A stretch of 38,151 nt of DNA from Methylococcaceae bacterium (GCA_013141375.1 JABFRC010000280.1:1-38151); one strand, 5' to 3'. Positions 7,567 to 15,922 are shown, counted from the stretch's first letter. Notes: generated by a model from the letters alone, not told the origin. Translations and numbers: made by a program.

Positions 7567-8856
7567 ATGCCCAATCAATCTCCCAACATAGCTTCTATGG
7601 CTGATGAAAAGAAACGTTTTCTGCTGAAGCAATTGTTGCTGCTTAAAAGCAATTTTAATGAACCACCACAAAAATCGTTGGCGGAGATACCTGAGGAATA
7701 TTTTCGCCTGGATAAATATATAAGCACTGAGCTCCAGCTTAAAGAATTATCAAATGTAGTAATAGCTCACTTAACTTACGGCAAAAACCATATCAACTAT
7801 TGCTCCAATAGCTACCTTTGCTTATCCGATCACCCGGAAGTCTTGGCTCGCGCAAAAGCGGCAATCGACCAATATGGCACATCAGTCTCCGAAAATCGGA
7901 TTTCTTCAGGAGAAATCCCACTACACCGAGAACTTGAACAAAGCCTGGCGCACATTCACGACACCGAAGATGCACTTGCGCTACCGAGTATTTACGCAAC
8001 TCACGTATCAATCATCGGTCATTTATTTGGCCCTAATGACTTGGTCATACACGATAGTTTGATTCAAAAAAATTTAGTTGCCGGCGGCCGGTTATCAGGG
8101 GCGAAACTGCTTTCCTTCCCGCATAACGATTGGGAAGAATTAGACAAATTGTTGTCTCAAAATCGTCGTATCTATCAACGCGTCCTTATCATGATCGAGG
8201 GTGTCTATGGCGCAGAAGGCGATATTGCCAATTTACCGCACTATATTGAGATAAAAAATCGCCATAAATGCCTGCTCTTGGTAGATGAAGCCCATGCCAT
8301 TGGCGTACTCGGCCCTCGTGGTTTTGGCAGTCATGATCATTTTGGTCTGGATGCTAAAGAAGTCGATATCTGGATGGGGTCGTTAGACAAAGCTTTTGCA
8401 AGCAGTGGCGGCTACATCGCCGGCTCAAAGGTATTCATGGACAACATCAAACACAACGTACCGGGTGCCGTTTTGTACAACGCCGGCATTTCTCCTGCTA
8501 ACACCGGTGCGGCCTTAGCAGCGGCGCAGATTCTTATCAAGACGCCATCGTATGCCAAACAATTACGCTCAAGAGCAGGATTATTTTTAAATCTTTGTCG
8601 CCGAAAAGGAATCAATACCGGCCTGTCTTTTGGTACAGCTGTTATACCGGTAATCACGGGCAACTCGGTGGAATGTGTACAACTTGGGCAAAAACTGGCA
8701 GCAGCCGGAATAAATGTAGAGTCCATAACCAACCCCAATGCGCCTGAGTCAATATCGAAACTGCGATTTATCATTAACAGCAATCTGGCAGAACGAGACA
8801 TTATTTACACGGTTGATACTCTTGCTAAAGAATTAGAGCAACTGCGACAAAACTAA
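7567..8856 (+). CDS. Alpha-oxoamine synthase family PLP enzyme
   Basis: A 429-residue fold-type I PLP enzyme of the family that condenses an amino acid with an acyl thioester (KBL, AONS, serine palmitoyltransferase, CqsA). It shows YLCLSDHPEVL, the SENRISSGEIPLHRELE loop, PHND, the PLP aspartate motif LVDEAHAIGVLGPRGFG, and the Schiff-base lysine Lys275 in GSLDKAFASSGGYIAG. Odd features are the usual PLP-stacking His (E. coli AONS His133) reading Gln167 by my alignment, and the SGxxAN motif reading SIYATH. The closest general look is to oxoamine synthases tied to polyketide or fatty-acyl pathways. No bioF-type neighbours exist, so biotin synthesis is unlikely. It is paired with the enoyl-reductase-like gene. 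Product unknown. Confidence 0.82.
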   Translation: MPNQSPNIASMADEKKRFLLKQLLLLKSNFNEPPQKSLAEIPEEYFRLDKYISTELQLKELSNVVIAHLTYGKNHINYCSNSYLCLSDHPEVLARAKAAIDQYGTSVSENRISSGEIPLHRELEQSLAHIHDTEDALALPSIYATHVSIIGHLFGPNDLVIHDSLIQKNLVAGGRLSGAKLLSFPHNDWEELDKLLSQNRRIYQRVLIMIEGVYGAEGDIANLPHYIEIKNRHKCLLLVDEAHAIGVLGPRGFGSHDHFGLDAKEVDIWMGSLDKAFASSGGYIAGSKVFMDNIKHNVPGAVLYNAGISPANTGAALAAAQILIKTPSYAKQLRSRAGLFLNLCRRKGINTGLSFGTAVIPVITGNSVECVQLGQKLAAAGINVESITNPNAPESISKLRFIINSNLAERDIIYTVDTLAKELEQLRQN

Positions 8857-8880
8857 TCAGTATCGGTTAACTATCGACGC

Positions 8881-9234
8881 CTATTTTTCTTCAAACGTCA
8901 CCACGCCCTGCCAATACAGAGGCGGACTTTCCTGATACGCCACGGCCAACTCCAAGTAAAACTTGGAGGGGCCATCGTCTCCGTAATTATCTAAAATTCT
9001 TTGAAAACACACTGCCGCCTCATGCCAATCACCCTGCTGAAACGCACACAAACCATGGGCAAATGTTTTGCAGATCAGATTTTTTGAATCCTTCACACCC
9101 TCAGCTTTGCCGACAATCTCGATCAGCTCAACCGGCTCTTCACGGCCCACCAAACGAAAGCTGCCGACGGGACGACAAAGCACATTCACCAAACTGACCG
9201 CAATACCTTTGGAGGCTAAAATCTGGGTACCCAA
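8881..9234 (-). pseudogene. C-terminal part of the CHASE2 nucleotide cyclase, after an amber codon
   Basis: This reading frame is the direct in-frame continuation of the cyclase gene upstream (9238-11085), separated by one TAG and one TTT codon. It holds the end of the cyclase catalytic domain (LGTQILAS, then GSFRLVGREEPVELIEIVG, the usual last strand) and a TPR-like tail (AFQQGDWHEAAVCFQRIL). On its own it has no plausible ribosome site and only a TTG as start. It is either a dead fragment or made by read-through. The gene ends 24 bases from the convergent oxoamine synthase gene. Confidence 0.75.
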
Positions 9235-9237
9235 AAA

Positions 9238-11085
9238 CTAGTTAGCGCCTTGAATGCGCGAAGCAATATTCACCGTGTCACCTATCGCACGGTAATGACT
9301 GCCCTCCCCTGCATCCAATCGACCTAAAGTCATATCACCTTCGTGCAAACCGATGCGGGTGGCAAGATTGCCAAAATCGCTTGCCTGATTAAACCGGCTG
9401 ACAGCCACCGCCATTTCCAAGGCCGCCAAACAGGCATTTAAACGCTGATTCCCCAGCGGCAGATCAATCCAGACCGCCATCATCGCATCGCCGGTCACAT
9501 CAGCAATAATACCGTTGTGCGAACTCACCGGATGTCCCAACACCTGGTAATACGCATTGAGCAACTCCCACATTTGATGGGCTGTGTATTGGGCTGCGAT
9601 TGTCGTATAGCCATCGATATCGGTCGCCAGACACAAGCCTTTGACATCACGATCAAAGGTAAATTGCGGGGTATTCTTTTCGGGAAACCATTGCCCCGGT
9701 GAAGCCGGCGTAAACTGCAACCATTGCGGAAACACCTGGCGAATAAAACAGATGATGCGAAGCCGTTCATGCAACAAATCGCGTCGCGACCACACTAACG
9801 AAAGCAGCCAGCACAGCGGCAACTGAATCAACAAGGGCACCGTCACCGGCAGCCATAAACCACTGCGACTAAAACAGCCAATGGCAAGCAGCGCATAGCC
9901 CCCGCCCAGAAGCAGACTTAATCCCATGCCGGTAAAACCCGAAAAGGCAATCAACACCAGACTGACCAGCAAACCAAAACCGAAATACACCAGCCCCGAC
10001 GGCAACGCCGCGTCCACAAAACGCCACTCCAGCAAATTGGCAAATTGCGTCGCCATAATTTCCACCCCGGCCATTTTGCCGCTGCGAGTATCCGAAAAAG
10101 GCGTTTGAAAGAAATCGGTTTTGCCCGCCGAATACTGGCGATTGGCCTTGCCGACGAACACCACCTTGCCTTGTAAATCGCTCACCAAGCCTTGGTAAAC
10201 ATCGCTATACGACTCCATTCTCAACGTTTGCGGCGGGCCGTAATAATCCAGATAACGCGAGTCATCCCCGCAAATGATGCTTGCAATCCGTTGGCTTAAC
10301 ACCGATGTCGTCCGAAAAATCGTCGACCTGCTCGTGGGCTCCGACAAACACAGCCTGCGCTGCGCGGTTAACCAGGTCGACAACGGCCCATTGGCGGGCA
10401 GCATGTCGTTTACTTGGCCGCTGCTTTGCAGATAAACCAGCCAGGTCAATACCGGCAACGTGGGCGCTTCGGCAAGATCATCGAGAAAAACCCAGCCCTC
10501 CCGAATGATGGTACTGCCTGCGTCATTGGTCAGATGATAAGGCGCAAGATCGAATACAGACTGCGCCAGCAAAGGGTTAGCGCTAATTTTGCGCATCGCC
10601 ACCAGTTGCTCGGAAAGCGCTTGCCCGCCTTCTTTTTGCACGAAAGCTGCCTGATTAGTGCTTGAGCATTCATCGCGCCCGTAAAAGTCTTCAACGCCAC
10701 GGCGTAACTTCTGCACACACTCGGTAAGCAGCACATTGCCTGCCTTGCGCATCGCCTCGGCAAGGGCCGGATCATTTTCAGCTTGAGAGGCAATAAACTG
10801 GAGATCGAAAACGATTAACGCCACGCCCTGGCGCTGCAATTGATTGATCAACTGCGCATGCAGCTTGCGCCAGCGCGTCAAATCCTGGCCCATTCCCAAA
10901 CGCACTTCCGAGATTTCATCCATCGCCACCACCACGGCTTCCGGAGGCGGCGTGCGTGCGCCGCGAAGCTTAAACAGTGATTCCAGACCCAATGCCGTTT
11001 CCATGCCGGTCAGGTAATCGATACCGCTGCCCAGCAAGGCACTGATTAAGGCGATGATGAGAGTGCGTGGGATGTAGTTGCTCAT
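9238..11085 (-). CDS. CHASE2-domain adenylate/guanylate cyclase, truncated by in-frame TAG
   Basis: This N-terminal part (615 residues) has a membrane anchor near residues 5-25, a large extracytoplasmic CHASE2 sensor domain (about 30-330), three membrane helices (about 345-425) and a class III nucleotide cyclase domain. Metal-binding aspartates appear in ATDIDGYTT and TGDAMMAVW, and the transition-state Asn and Arg in GDTVNIASR. Translation then stops at TAG (9240-9238), where relatives continue with a residue before LGT, so the last strands are lost. I start at ATG 11085 (MSNYIPRT). The longer frame upstream reads through a palindromic repeat and is spurious. It is the last gene of a run with a Crp-type regulator, suggesting cAMP signalling. 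Confidence 0.85.
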   Translation of the reverse strand: MSNYIPRTLIIALISALLGSGIDYLTGMETALGLESLFKLRGARTPPPEAVVVAMDEISEVRLGMGQDLTRWRKLHAQLINQLQRQGVALIVFDLQFIASQAENDPALAEAMRKAGNVLLTECVQKLRRGVEDFYGRDECSSTNQAAFVQKEGGQALSEQLVAMRKISANPLLAQSVFDLAPYHLTNDAGSTIIREGWVFLDDLAEAPTLPVLTWLVYLQSSGQVNDMLPANGPLSTWLTAQRRLCLSEPTSRSTIFRTTSVLSQRIASIICGDDSRYLDYYGPPQTLRMESYSDVYQGLVSDLQGKVVFVGKANRQYSAGKTDFFQTPFSDTRSGKMAGVEIMATQFANLLEWRFVDAALPSGLVYFGFGLLVSLVLIAFSGFTGMGLSLLLGGGYALLAIGCFSRSGLWLPVTVPLLIQLPLCWLLSLVWSRRDLLHERLRIICFIRQVFPQWLQFTPASPGQWFPEKNTPQFTFDRDVKGLCLATDIDGYTTIAAQYTAHQMWELLNAYYQVLGHPVSSHNGIIADVTGDAMMAVWIDLPLGNQRLNACLAALEMAVAVSRFNQASDFGNLATRIGLHEGDMTLGRLDAGEGSHYRAIGDTVNIASRIQGAN

Positions 11086-11095
11086 GTATACAGCT

Positions 11096-11184
11096 CTCGT
11101 TCCCACTCGCTGTATGGGAATGGGGGACACTGACTCGGCGCAGCGCGCCTGGAATTCATTACCACGCAGCGCGTGGAAACGAGG
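11096..11184. repeat. Imperfect palindromic repeat upstream of the cyclase gene
   Basis: An 89-base imperfect inverted repeat. CTCGTTCCCACTCGCTGTAT on the left matches the reverse complement of the right arm, which reads ACGCAGCGCGTGGAAACGAG on the plus strand, with TGGGAATG / CATTACCA continuing the pairing. The type 'GTTCCCACGC..GCGTGG' is a familiar dispersed palindrome in environmental Gammaproteobacteria (recognised from memory, not searched). It lies just ahead of the cyclase start codon, so its hairpin could affect expression of that gene. It differs from the 120-base element elsewhere in the window. Confidence 0.7.
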
Positions 11185-11202
11185 GTAAATAGAAAATTCA
11201 AT

Positions 11203-11240
11203 AAAAATCAATGGGGAATCACCCATCCCCATTGATTTTT
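11203..11240 (-). terminator. Strong hairpin terminator, small membrane protein gene
   Basis: A perfect 15-base-pair stem: AAAAATCAATGGGGA (11203-11217) against TCCCCATTGATTTTT (11226-11240), with an 8-base loop. Read on the minus strand it begins 6 bases after the stop of the 101-residue protein and ends in a T run. The symmetrical A/T flanks mean it could stop transcription in both directions. It would partly uncouple the cyclase gene from the upstream genes. Confidence 0.8.
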
Positions 11241-11246
11241 GTATGA

Positions 11247-11552
11247 CTATGGGCAGTTGCTGGGCGGATTATTTGGGCAAGCGGTATTGGCAACTGTGCC
11301 AATTAATTTTATAGGTAATGGGCTGATTCTATATTTAAGACAGACTTGATGACCATCTATAGTTGTAGTTGAACAAGCATAAGTGGTTGCTGCTTTAGAA
11401 AAATAGATACCGGCAACAGCGGCGCCGACAGCCAAAGCAATCAGTATGGATTTGATAGGGTTTACAGAAATTAAAGTAGGTATTTTTTTTAAATCCATAG
11501 ACTGATGGCCTTTACTGGTTAAGTTGGAATAGGAATTAAGCTGTGCATTCAT
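11247..11552 (-). CDS. Small membrane protein with four extracytoplasmic cysteines
   Basis: A 101-residue protein I do not recognise. A polar N-terminal part of about 33 residues is followed by one membrane segment (about 35-52, SILIALAVGAAVAGIYF). A C-terminal region carries Cys60, Cys71, Cys92 and Cys100 and ends in a Pro/Asn-rich tail. The cysteines would face the periplasm and could form disulfides. AGGAGG lies about 12 bases before the ATG, a strong though rather distant ribosome site. It sits 36 bases after the FecR-TPR-barrel gene on the same strand and ahead of the cyclase gene, so it may be an accessory part of that module. It is followed by a strong terminator hairpin. Confidence 0.65.
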   Translation of the reverse strand: MNAQLNSYSNLTSKGHQSMDLKKIPTLISVNPIKSILIALAVGAAVAGIYFSKAATTYACSTTTIDGHQVCLKYRISPLPIKLIGTVANTACPNNPPSNCP

Positions 11553-11588
11553 GCGATTTGTTTCGCCTCCTGATGAGTTAAAGTTATT

Positions 11589-14500
11589 TTAAAAAGCCAA
11601 ATTAATGCGCGAGAACAGCAGCCTGCTCGGCGCCAACAGGGTTTCATTGTTATTGGTGTTTTGGTAGTTAATCCTGTCATCGAATACGTTATTCACCCCC
11701 AGGCTAAGCATGCCATGGCGTTGAGGCAAGCGGTAACTTAAGTTTAAATCCACAATAAAGAAATTTGATACCTCGGCAGCTCGACTGACTGAATTTTGAT
11801 TTTGAAATATGCCCGTTTGATGAATAAACGAAGGTTTAATCTTCAGCGCCAAGCCCGAGGGGTGAAACAAGCCCAAAGTGAGCGGCACTCGATGGGTTTG
11901 CACAGTATCAAATAATCCGTTAATTATTGAATTATCAGGTGTGATAGCCCGACCAGGTTGATCAATGCTTTCATAAAAATATTCTGTGCCCAGCGATACT
12001 CTTTCGTGCGGAGTAAAGTTAACATAGGCCCTGGCAATCTGTTCAGATCGGTCAACGCCATTGTTGCCGCCCGGTATATAGAGTTGTCGTTCCGAATATT
12101 CCAAACCTGAAGCCAGCTGATTTGAAAACTTATGGTCGACACCCGCCCCATAGCGCCAAGCTACCGTGCCATCGACATCGTCGAATAACTGATTGAATCC
12201 GGCCACCTGGGTAGGCTCAATTGTTTGATTAGAATTTCGAAAAACGCTTAAAGTTCTAAACGCAGCCGCACGAAAGGTGGTTGACCTGAAAGGACTCCAC
12301 TCTATACCCAGCTTGGGATTGACGGGGGTAAGTTGTAAGTTTCCCCATTTAAAAAAATCGACGCTACCACCTACTGTTGCCGCTAAATTGTTAGAGAGAT
12401 TAAAGGTTGAATAATTGTAAATATTTGTTCTAGTTAAATTGTTGTTGTTAGTAATCGAGCTATCAAAAACAACCGTCTTATAATTTAATTGTTGGTCAAT
12501 ATGACCGAAGCCGGAAATAAGATTGTAATTAGAGCCGGTGTAACGATGTTGCAGCTCTGAAATAAAGCCATTCCGATCGGTAATAATACTTTTTGGTATT
12601 AAAAACTGAGTATTCAAAAACTCCAGTATGTCATGGCTTTTTTGCCTGATGCCCACATCCTGATAAATAAACGATGCAAGCACTGAAGAATTAGGCGTCA
12701 ATTCATAGCGCCCGCCTAATCGATAACTATCGACCCGTTTGGTTTCTTTAAAATCCTTGGAGTAGTTATTCAAATCAAAGTTAAGCGCCAGATCGCCGTT
12801 ATCCGTTTCTTCATGCCGATATTCGGCTTGCAAATTCAGCTTATCCGTTACCTGGCCTTGCAGGAAGGCATTGTACAAATCCTTTTTAAGGAAGTTGTTG
12901 TCCCTGAAGCCGTCGGTTTCATAATGAAACTGGCCCAGGCTGAACGAGGCCTTGTCCCGCAAGCCGGACAGCGTGACGTTATCGCCCCAGGTGTTGTTGC
13001 CGCCATACAGCCCGGAGGCCTGCAAGGCAAAGCGGTTGTATTCAAACAAGGGATTGAATTCGTTGTAGCTGAGTTCAGACGGGCCCAAGCCATTGAGGAT
13101 AAATAAATTGCTCTCGGCCAGATTGGGTTGAATGGGCGTGATGTTGACCGGCTGTAACAATTGCGATTGCAATAACTCGCTGACCCGGGCGATTTCATGA
13201 CGGGGCATGGCCGCGTAGTTATCCGCCAGCAAGCGATGGGCCGAATAATTGCCTGGATCCTTGTTTACCGATTTCCAGCCTTCCAGCAGGCCTTGTTGTT
13301 GAAAGCCCAGCTCATTATAAATTCGCCCTTGTGCGGCGCTGCGGGCGGCTAAATCTTTGTCCAGCAATAGGCTGGAGCGATACACGCTGCGGTTGTCATT
13401 TAACTCGATGGCCTTCTGCATATCTTGCAGCGCTTCAATCGGGCGGTTGGTGGTTTGTTTGTTGATGGCATCGTAAAAATACGGCGTCGGGTCTTTGGGG
13501 TCGCGCTGTTTTGCCAAGTCAAACTGATCTTCCGCCAAGCTGCTGCGTTTTTCTTCGTAATAGGCTTTGCCCAGATAACTGCGAATAATGGCGTTGTTCG
13601 GGTCAAGTGTGGCGGCAATCTCAATATCCTGGCGCCCTGCAACAACGTCGCCTTTGCGAATCTTTGCCAGCCCCAAACCCAAGCGCGCCAATGGCGAGGT
13701 GGAATCCAGCGACAACGCGCTTTCAAAAGTTTGCTGGGCCAAGTCAGACTCGGTATTGAGCAGATAAGCAAAGCCCATCACGGTTTGGGTTCTTTCCAGC
13801 TTGGGATCCAGCGCCAGTGCTTGTTGTGCGGATTGTCGACTGTCGCTGTTCAAACGACTGGAGAGTTCCAGCTCGGCTTTACGCGCCCAGGCCATTGCAT
13901 CATTGGGGGCGAGTTTAACGGCCTGCTCGGCGGCGTCTATCGCCTTACTTAATTGAAAGCGCCCCTGTTCGGCATAAGAAAGCGCTGAATACGCGGTGGC
14001 CGATTGCGGATCGGCAGTAACGGCCTGATTGGCCAGGGCGTAAGCCTCGTCTTTGCGATTTTGGGACAGCGCTAGCACTGACTGCAAGGCCAGAGCTTCG
14101 GCATCGTTGGGATGTTTTGCGCGTATTGCCTGAATGTCTTGCAGGGCCAGCTCGGTTCGACCGGCGGAAAGCCGCATCGCTGCGCGTACTTTATAAAAAT
14201 AAGTACTGTGCTTTTCTGCTGCCAAGCCATCCAGTTGGCTTAAGGCCTGATCCACATGGCCTTGGCGAAAGGCTTGTGTCGCTTGGCCGATATCGCTATC
14301 GATTGCAGCATCTTTGGGTGTAGACAGAATGGGCGGGTAATACAATGCCCAAACCACGGCATCTTGCGGCTGTATATCAATTTGCGCGCGTGGCGCCTGA
14401 CCCAATTGAACCTGACCGCCTTCGCCGGGTTTAAGCTGAATGCTGCCTTGGGCATTGAAAAATTTGACGCCGCCTTCGTAAACCCACAGCGCGGCCTTGG

Positions 14501-14936
14501 CATCATCGACACTGAAGGCGAATTCAGTGCCTTCGGGGCCTGCATTGGCGATGGGGGAGTTAATCTGTAAATGTCTGGGTGTGCGGCTGATGAAATGCAC
14601 AAAGCCCTTGAGCATGTCCAACAAGGTGGGATTATTGGCGGCAATGCCGTTTAAGGTGAGTACAGTACCTTGATCCAGTCGTAACACGATGCCGTCCGGC
14701 AACAACAGCGAGGCACGACTGAAAGCCTCGACCTTGACCCTACTGCCCTGGCAGATGCTTTGATTGAGCCTGGCCTCTTGCCAATGTCCGTTGCGATCGC
14801 TGTCAAAAGACAACTTACCTTGCAAGGATACTAATTTCGCAGCGGATTCAATGGCACAGTGTGAGCTGGATACTTCCGCATCTGCCCAAGAAAGTGTCGT
14901 AAAAAAAGCCAGTAGAGGCAAGGTCAGGTAACGCAT
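11589..14936 (-). CDS. FecR-TPR-outer membrane beta-barrel fusion protein
   Basis: An 1115-residue exported protein. The signal peptide is about residues 1-20 (MRYLTLPLLAFFTTLSWADA). A FecR-type domain follows (about 50-180; the VYEGGVKFFN and LKPGEGGQVQLG strands are typical). A tetratricopeptide region covers about 215-560, with repeats such as AYALANQAVTADPQSATAYS and AIDAAEQAVKLAPNDAMAWA. The last ~490 residues are rich in alternating aromatic/polar strands and end in SLGVNNVFDDRINYQ and a terminal Phe (RINLAF), as in TonB-dependent-receptor barrels. No plug domain is seen. FecR normally occurs in anti-sigma sensors, so its fusion to a barrel is unusual. It is downstream of the Crp/Fnr gene (98-base gap). 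CGGAG precedes the ATG. Role probably sensing or transport at the outer membrane. Confidence 0.82.
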   Translation of the reverse strand: MRYLTLPLLAFFTTLSWADAEVSSSHCAIESAAKLVSLQGKLSFDSDRNGHWQEARLNQSICQGSRVKVEAFSRASLLLPDGIVLRLDQGTVLTLNGIAANNPTLLDMLKGFVHFISRTPRHLQINSPIANAGPEGTEFAFSVDDAKAALWVYEGGVKFFNAQGSIQLKPGEGGQVQLGQAPRAQIDIQPQDAVVWALYYPPILSTPKDAAIDSDIGQATQAFRQGHVDQALSQLDGLAAEKHSTYFYKVRAAMRLSAGRTELALQDIQAIRAKHPNDAEALALQSVLALSQNRKDEAYALANQAVTADPQSATAYSALSYAEQGRFQLSKAIDAAEQAVKLAPNDAMAWARKAELELSSRLNSDSRQSAQQALALDPKLERTQTVMGFAYLLNTESDLAQQTFESALSLDSTSPLARLGLGLAKIRKGDVVAGRQDIEIAATLDPNNAIIRSYLGKAYYEEKRSSLAEDQFDLAKQRDPKDPTPYFYDAINKQTTNRPIEALQDMQKAIELNDNRSVYRSSLLLDKDLAARSAAQGRIYNELGFQQQGLLEGWKSVNKDPGNYSAHRLLADNYAAMPRHEIARVSELLQSQLLQPVNITPIQPNLAESNLFILNGLGPSELSYNEFNPLFEYNRFALQASGLYGGNNTWGDNVTLSGLRDKASFSLGQFHYETDGFRDNNFLKKDLYNAFLQGQVTDKLNLQAEYRHEETDNGDLALNFDLNNYSKDFKETKRVDSYRLGGRYELTPNSSVLASFIYQDVGIRQKSHDILEFLNTQFLIPKSIITDRNGFISELQHRYTGSNYNLISGFGHIDQQLNYKTVVFDSSITNNNNLTRTNIYNYSTFNLSNNLAATVGGSVDFFKWGNLQLTPVNPKLGIEWSPFRSTTFRAAAFRTLSVFRNSNQTIEPTQVAGFNQLFDDVDGTVAWRYGAGVDHKFSNQLASGLEYSERQLYIPGGNNGVDRSEQIARAYVNFTPHERVSLGTEYFYESIDQPGRAITPDNSIINGLFDTVQTHRVPLTLGLFHPSGLALKIKPSFIHQTGIFQNQNSVSRAAEVSNFFIVDLNLSYRLPQRHGMLSLGVNNVFDDRINYQNTNNNETLLAPSRLLFSRINLAF

Positions 14937-15034
14937 AGTGGCTCCGCAGGGCGTGAGTTTCGATTGAGTTAACCGATAATAAGCGTTAAGCCTCTATGCA
15001 TTCAAGTATAAGTAGCTACATAAGAAAGCGCAAT

Positions 15035-15718
15035 TTAATGCCCTACCTGAAAATCACCAATAAGCCGGTGTTTGTTTTCTATTCTGAGCGTTTTTTCATC
15101 CAACACCACATAACCGCCTTTGGTGAGTTCTTTCATGACTTTATTGACCATTTCTCTGGATGAACCGACCATATTGGCAAGTTCTTGCTGGGTTGGGCGG
15201 TTGTAAATCACGGAAATATTGCCTTCTTTAACTGCCATGTCCTGCAATACTTTGATGGTTCTTTCATAGACATTGGATAAAGCCATTTGCTTAACCTTTT
15301 CGGTCAGGAACCTGATTTTTTCGGATAACACGCCAAGCAAAGAAATTGCCACGTCGGGATGCTGCCTAAGCCAGTGAATAAAATCGGCTTTGCAAATCAC
15401 GCCACAAATAGTCGGTTCAATGGCTTGTACAGAGGCCGAGCGCGGTTCATCACTTAACAATGCCAACTCGCCAAAATGGCTGCCGGGATCTTGTGTCGAT
15501 AGTGTCACTTCCTTGCTTTTTTCATCGCTTCCGTAAATCCGCACCTTGCCGGACAAGATTATATAAAGCGAACTGGTGTCGTCGCCTTCAGAAATAATAA
15601 TGGTATGTTTGGCATATTTTACTGATTTCGCTTTACTTGCTAGTGCGAAAAGCGCGTCTTCGGGGAGTTTGGCTAGAAACGGAATTTTGATGAGGCCTAA
15701 GTAAACATCTTGTTGCAT
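15035..15718 (-). CDS. Crp/Fnr-family transcriptional regulator
   Basis: A 227-residue regulator with an N-terminal cyclic-nucleotide-binding domain (about 10-125) and a C-terminal Crp-type winged helix (about 150-215; TQQELANMVGSSREMVNKVM is the helix-turn-helix). The phosphate-binding cassette reads FGELALLSDEPRSASV, with the Glu84 and Arg93/Ser94 pattern that binds cAMP in CRP. There is no N-terminal cysteine cluster, so it is not a classical Fnr oxygen sensor. A cyclase gene lies at the far end of the same run, so cAMP as ligand is a reasonable inference. It is divergent from the large GGDEF-EAL gene, with a TGACA-N6-TGTCA dyad between them that may be its target. Confidence 0.9.
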   Translation of the reverse strand: MQQDVYLGLIKIPFLAKLPEDALFALASKAKSVKYAKHTIIISEGDDTSSLYIILSGKVRIYGSDEKSKEVTLSTQDPGSHFGELALLSDEPRSASVQAIEPTICGVICKADFIHWLRQHPDVAISLLGVLSEKIRFLTEKVKQMALSNVYERTIKVLQDMAVKEGNISVIYNRPTQQELANMVGSSREMVNKVMKELTKGGYVVLDEKTLRIENKHRLIGDFQVGH

Positions 15719-15898
15719 GGATAATTCATTATTTGATGTAAGTGGCTAGCATTCTAGTCGTTAAATTTTACTTGGGAATCTGTAGGGATTTTCCTAGCAT
15801 TATCTTAAATGCCCCAACTAGCTGATATGAATAACAAAATATGACAAATTTACATTAAAAAATATTTTTTTTCAGGTGGGCCAGATAAAGCTGTCTAA

Positions 15899-15922
15899 TA
15901 TATGACAACAATTTGTCATATA
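15899..15922. promoter_or_regulatory. Dyad TATATGACA-N6-TGTCATATA, candidate Crp-family operator
   Basis: A perfect 9+9 inverted repeat with 6-base centre ACAATT. The TGACA-N6-TGTCA core has the same geometry as a CRP site (TGTGA-N6-TCACA). It lies 32 bases before the ATG of the GGDEF-EAL gene, in the 236-base divergent region shared with a Crp/Fnr-family gene. A left half-site ATATGACA recurs at 15839-15846, 61 bases away, about six helical turns. Binding by the neighbouring regulator is inference. Confidence 0.5.

Noticed and set aside
7567-8856. bioF (8-amino-7-oxononanoate synthase)
   Set aside because: Key motifs diverge from AONS and no biotin gene is near; only the family assignment is supportable.
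9238-11232. A 664-residue reading of the cyclase gene
   Set aside because: The first 49 residues translate the palindromic repeat and part of the upstream terminator hairpin; ATG 11085 begins the membrane anchor.
12813-13952. Long plus-strand frames inside the FecR-TPR-barrel gene
   Set aside because: They are antisense shadows of a clear coding frame, with no recognisable domain and no ribosome site.
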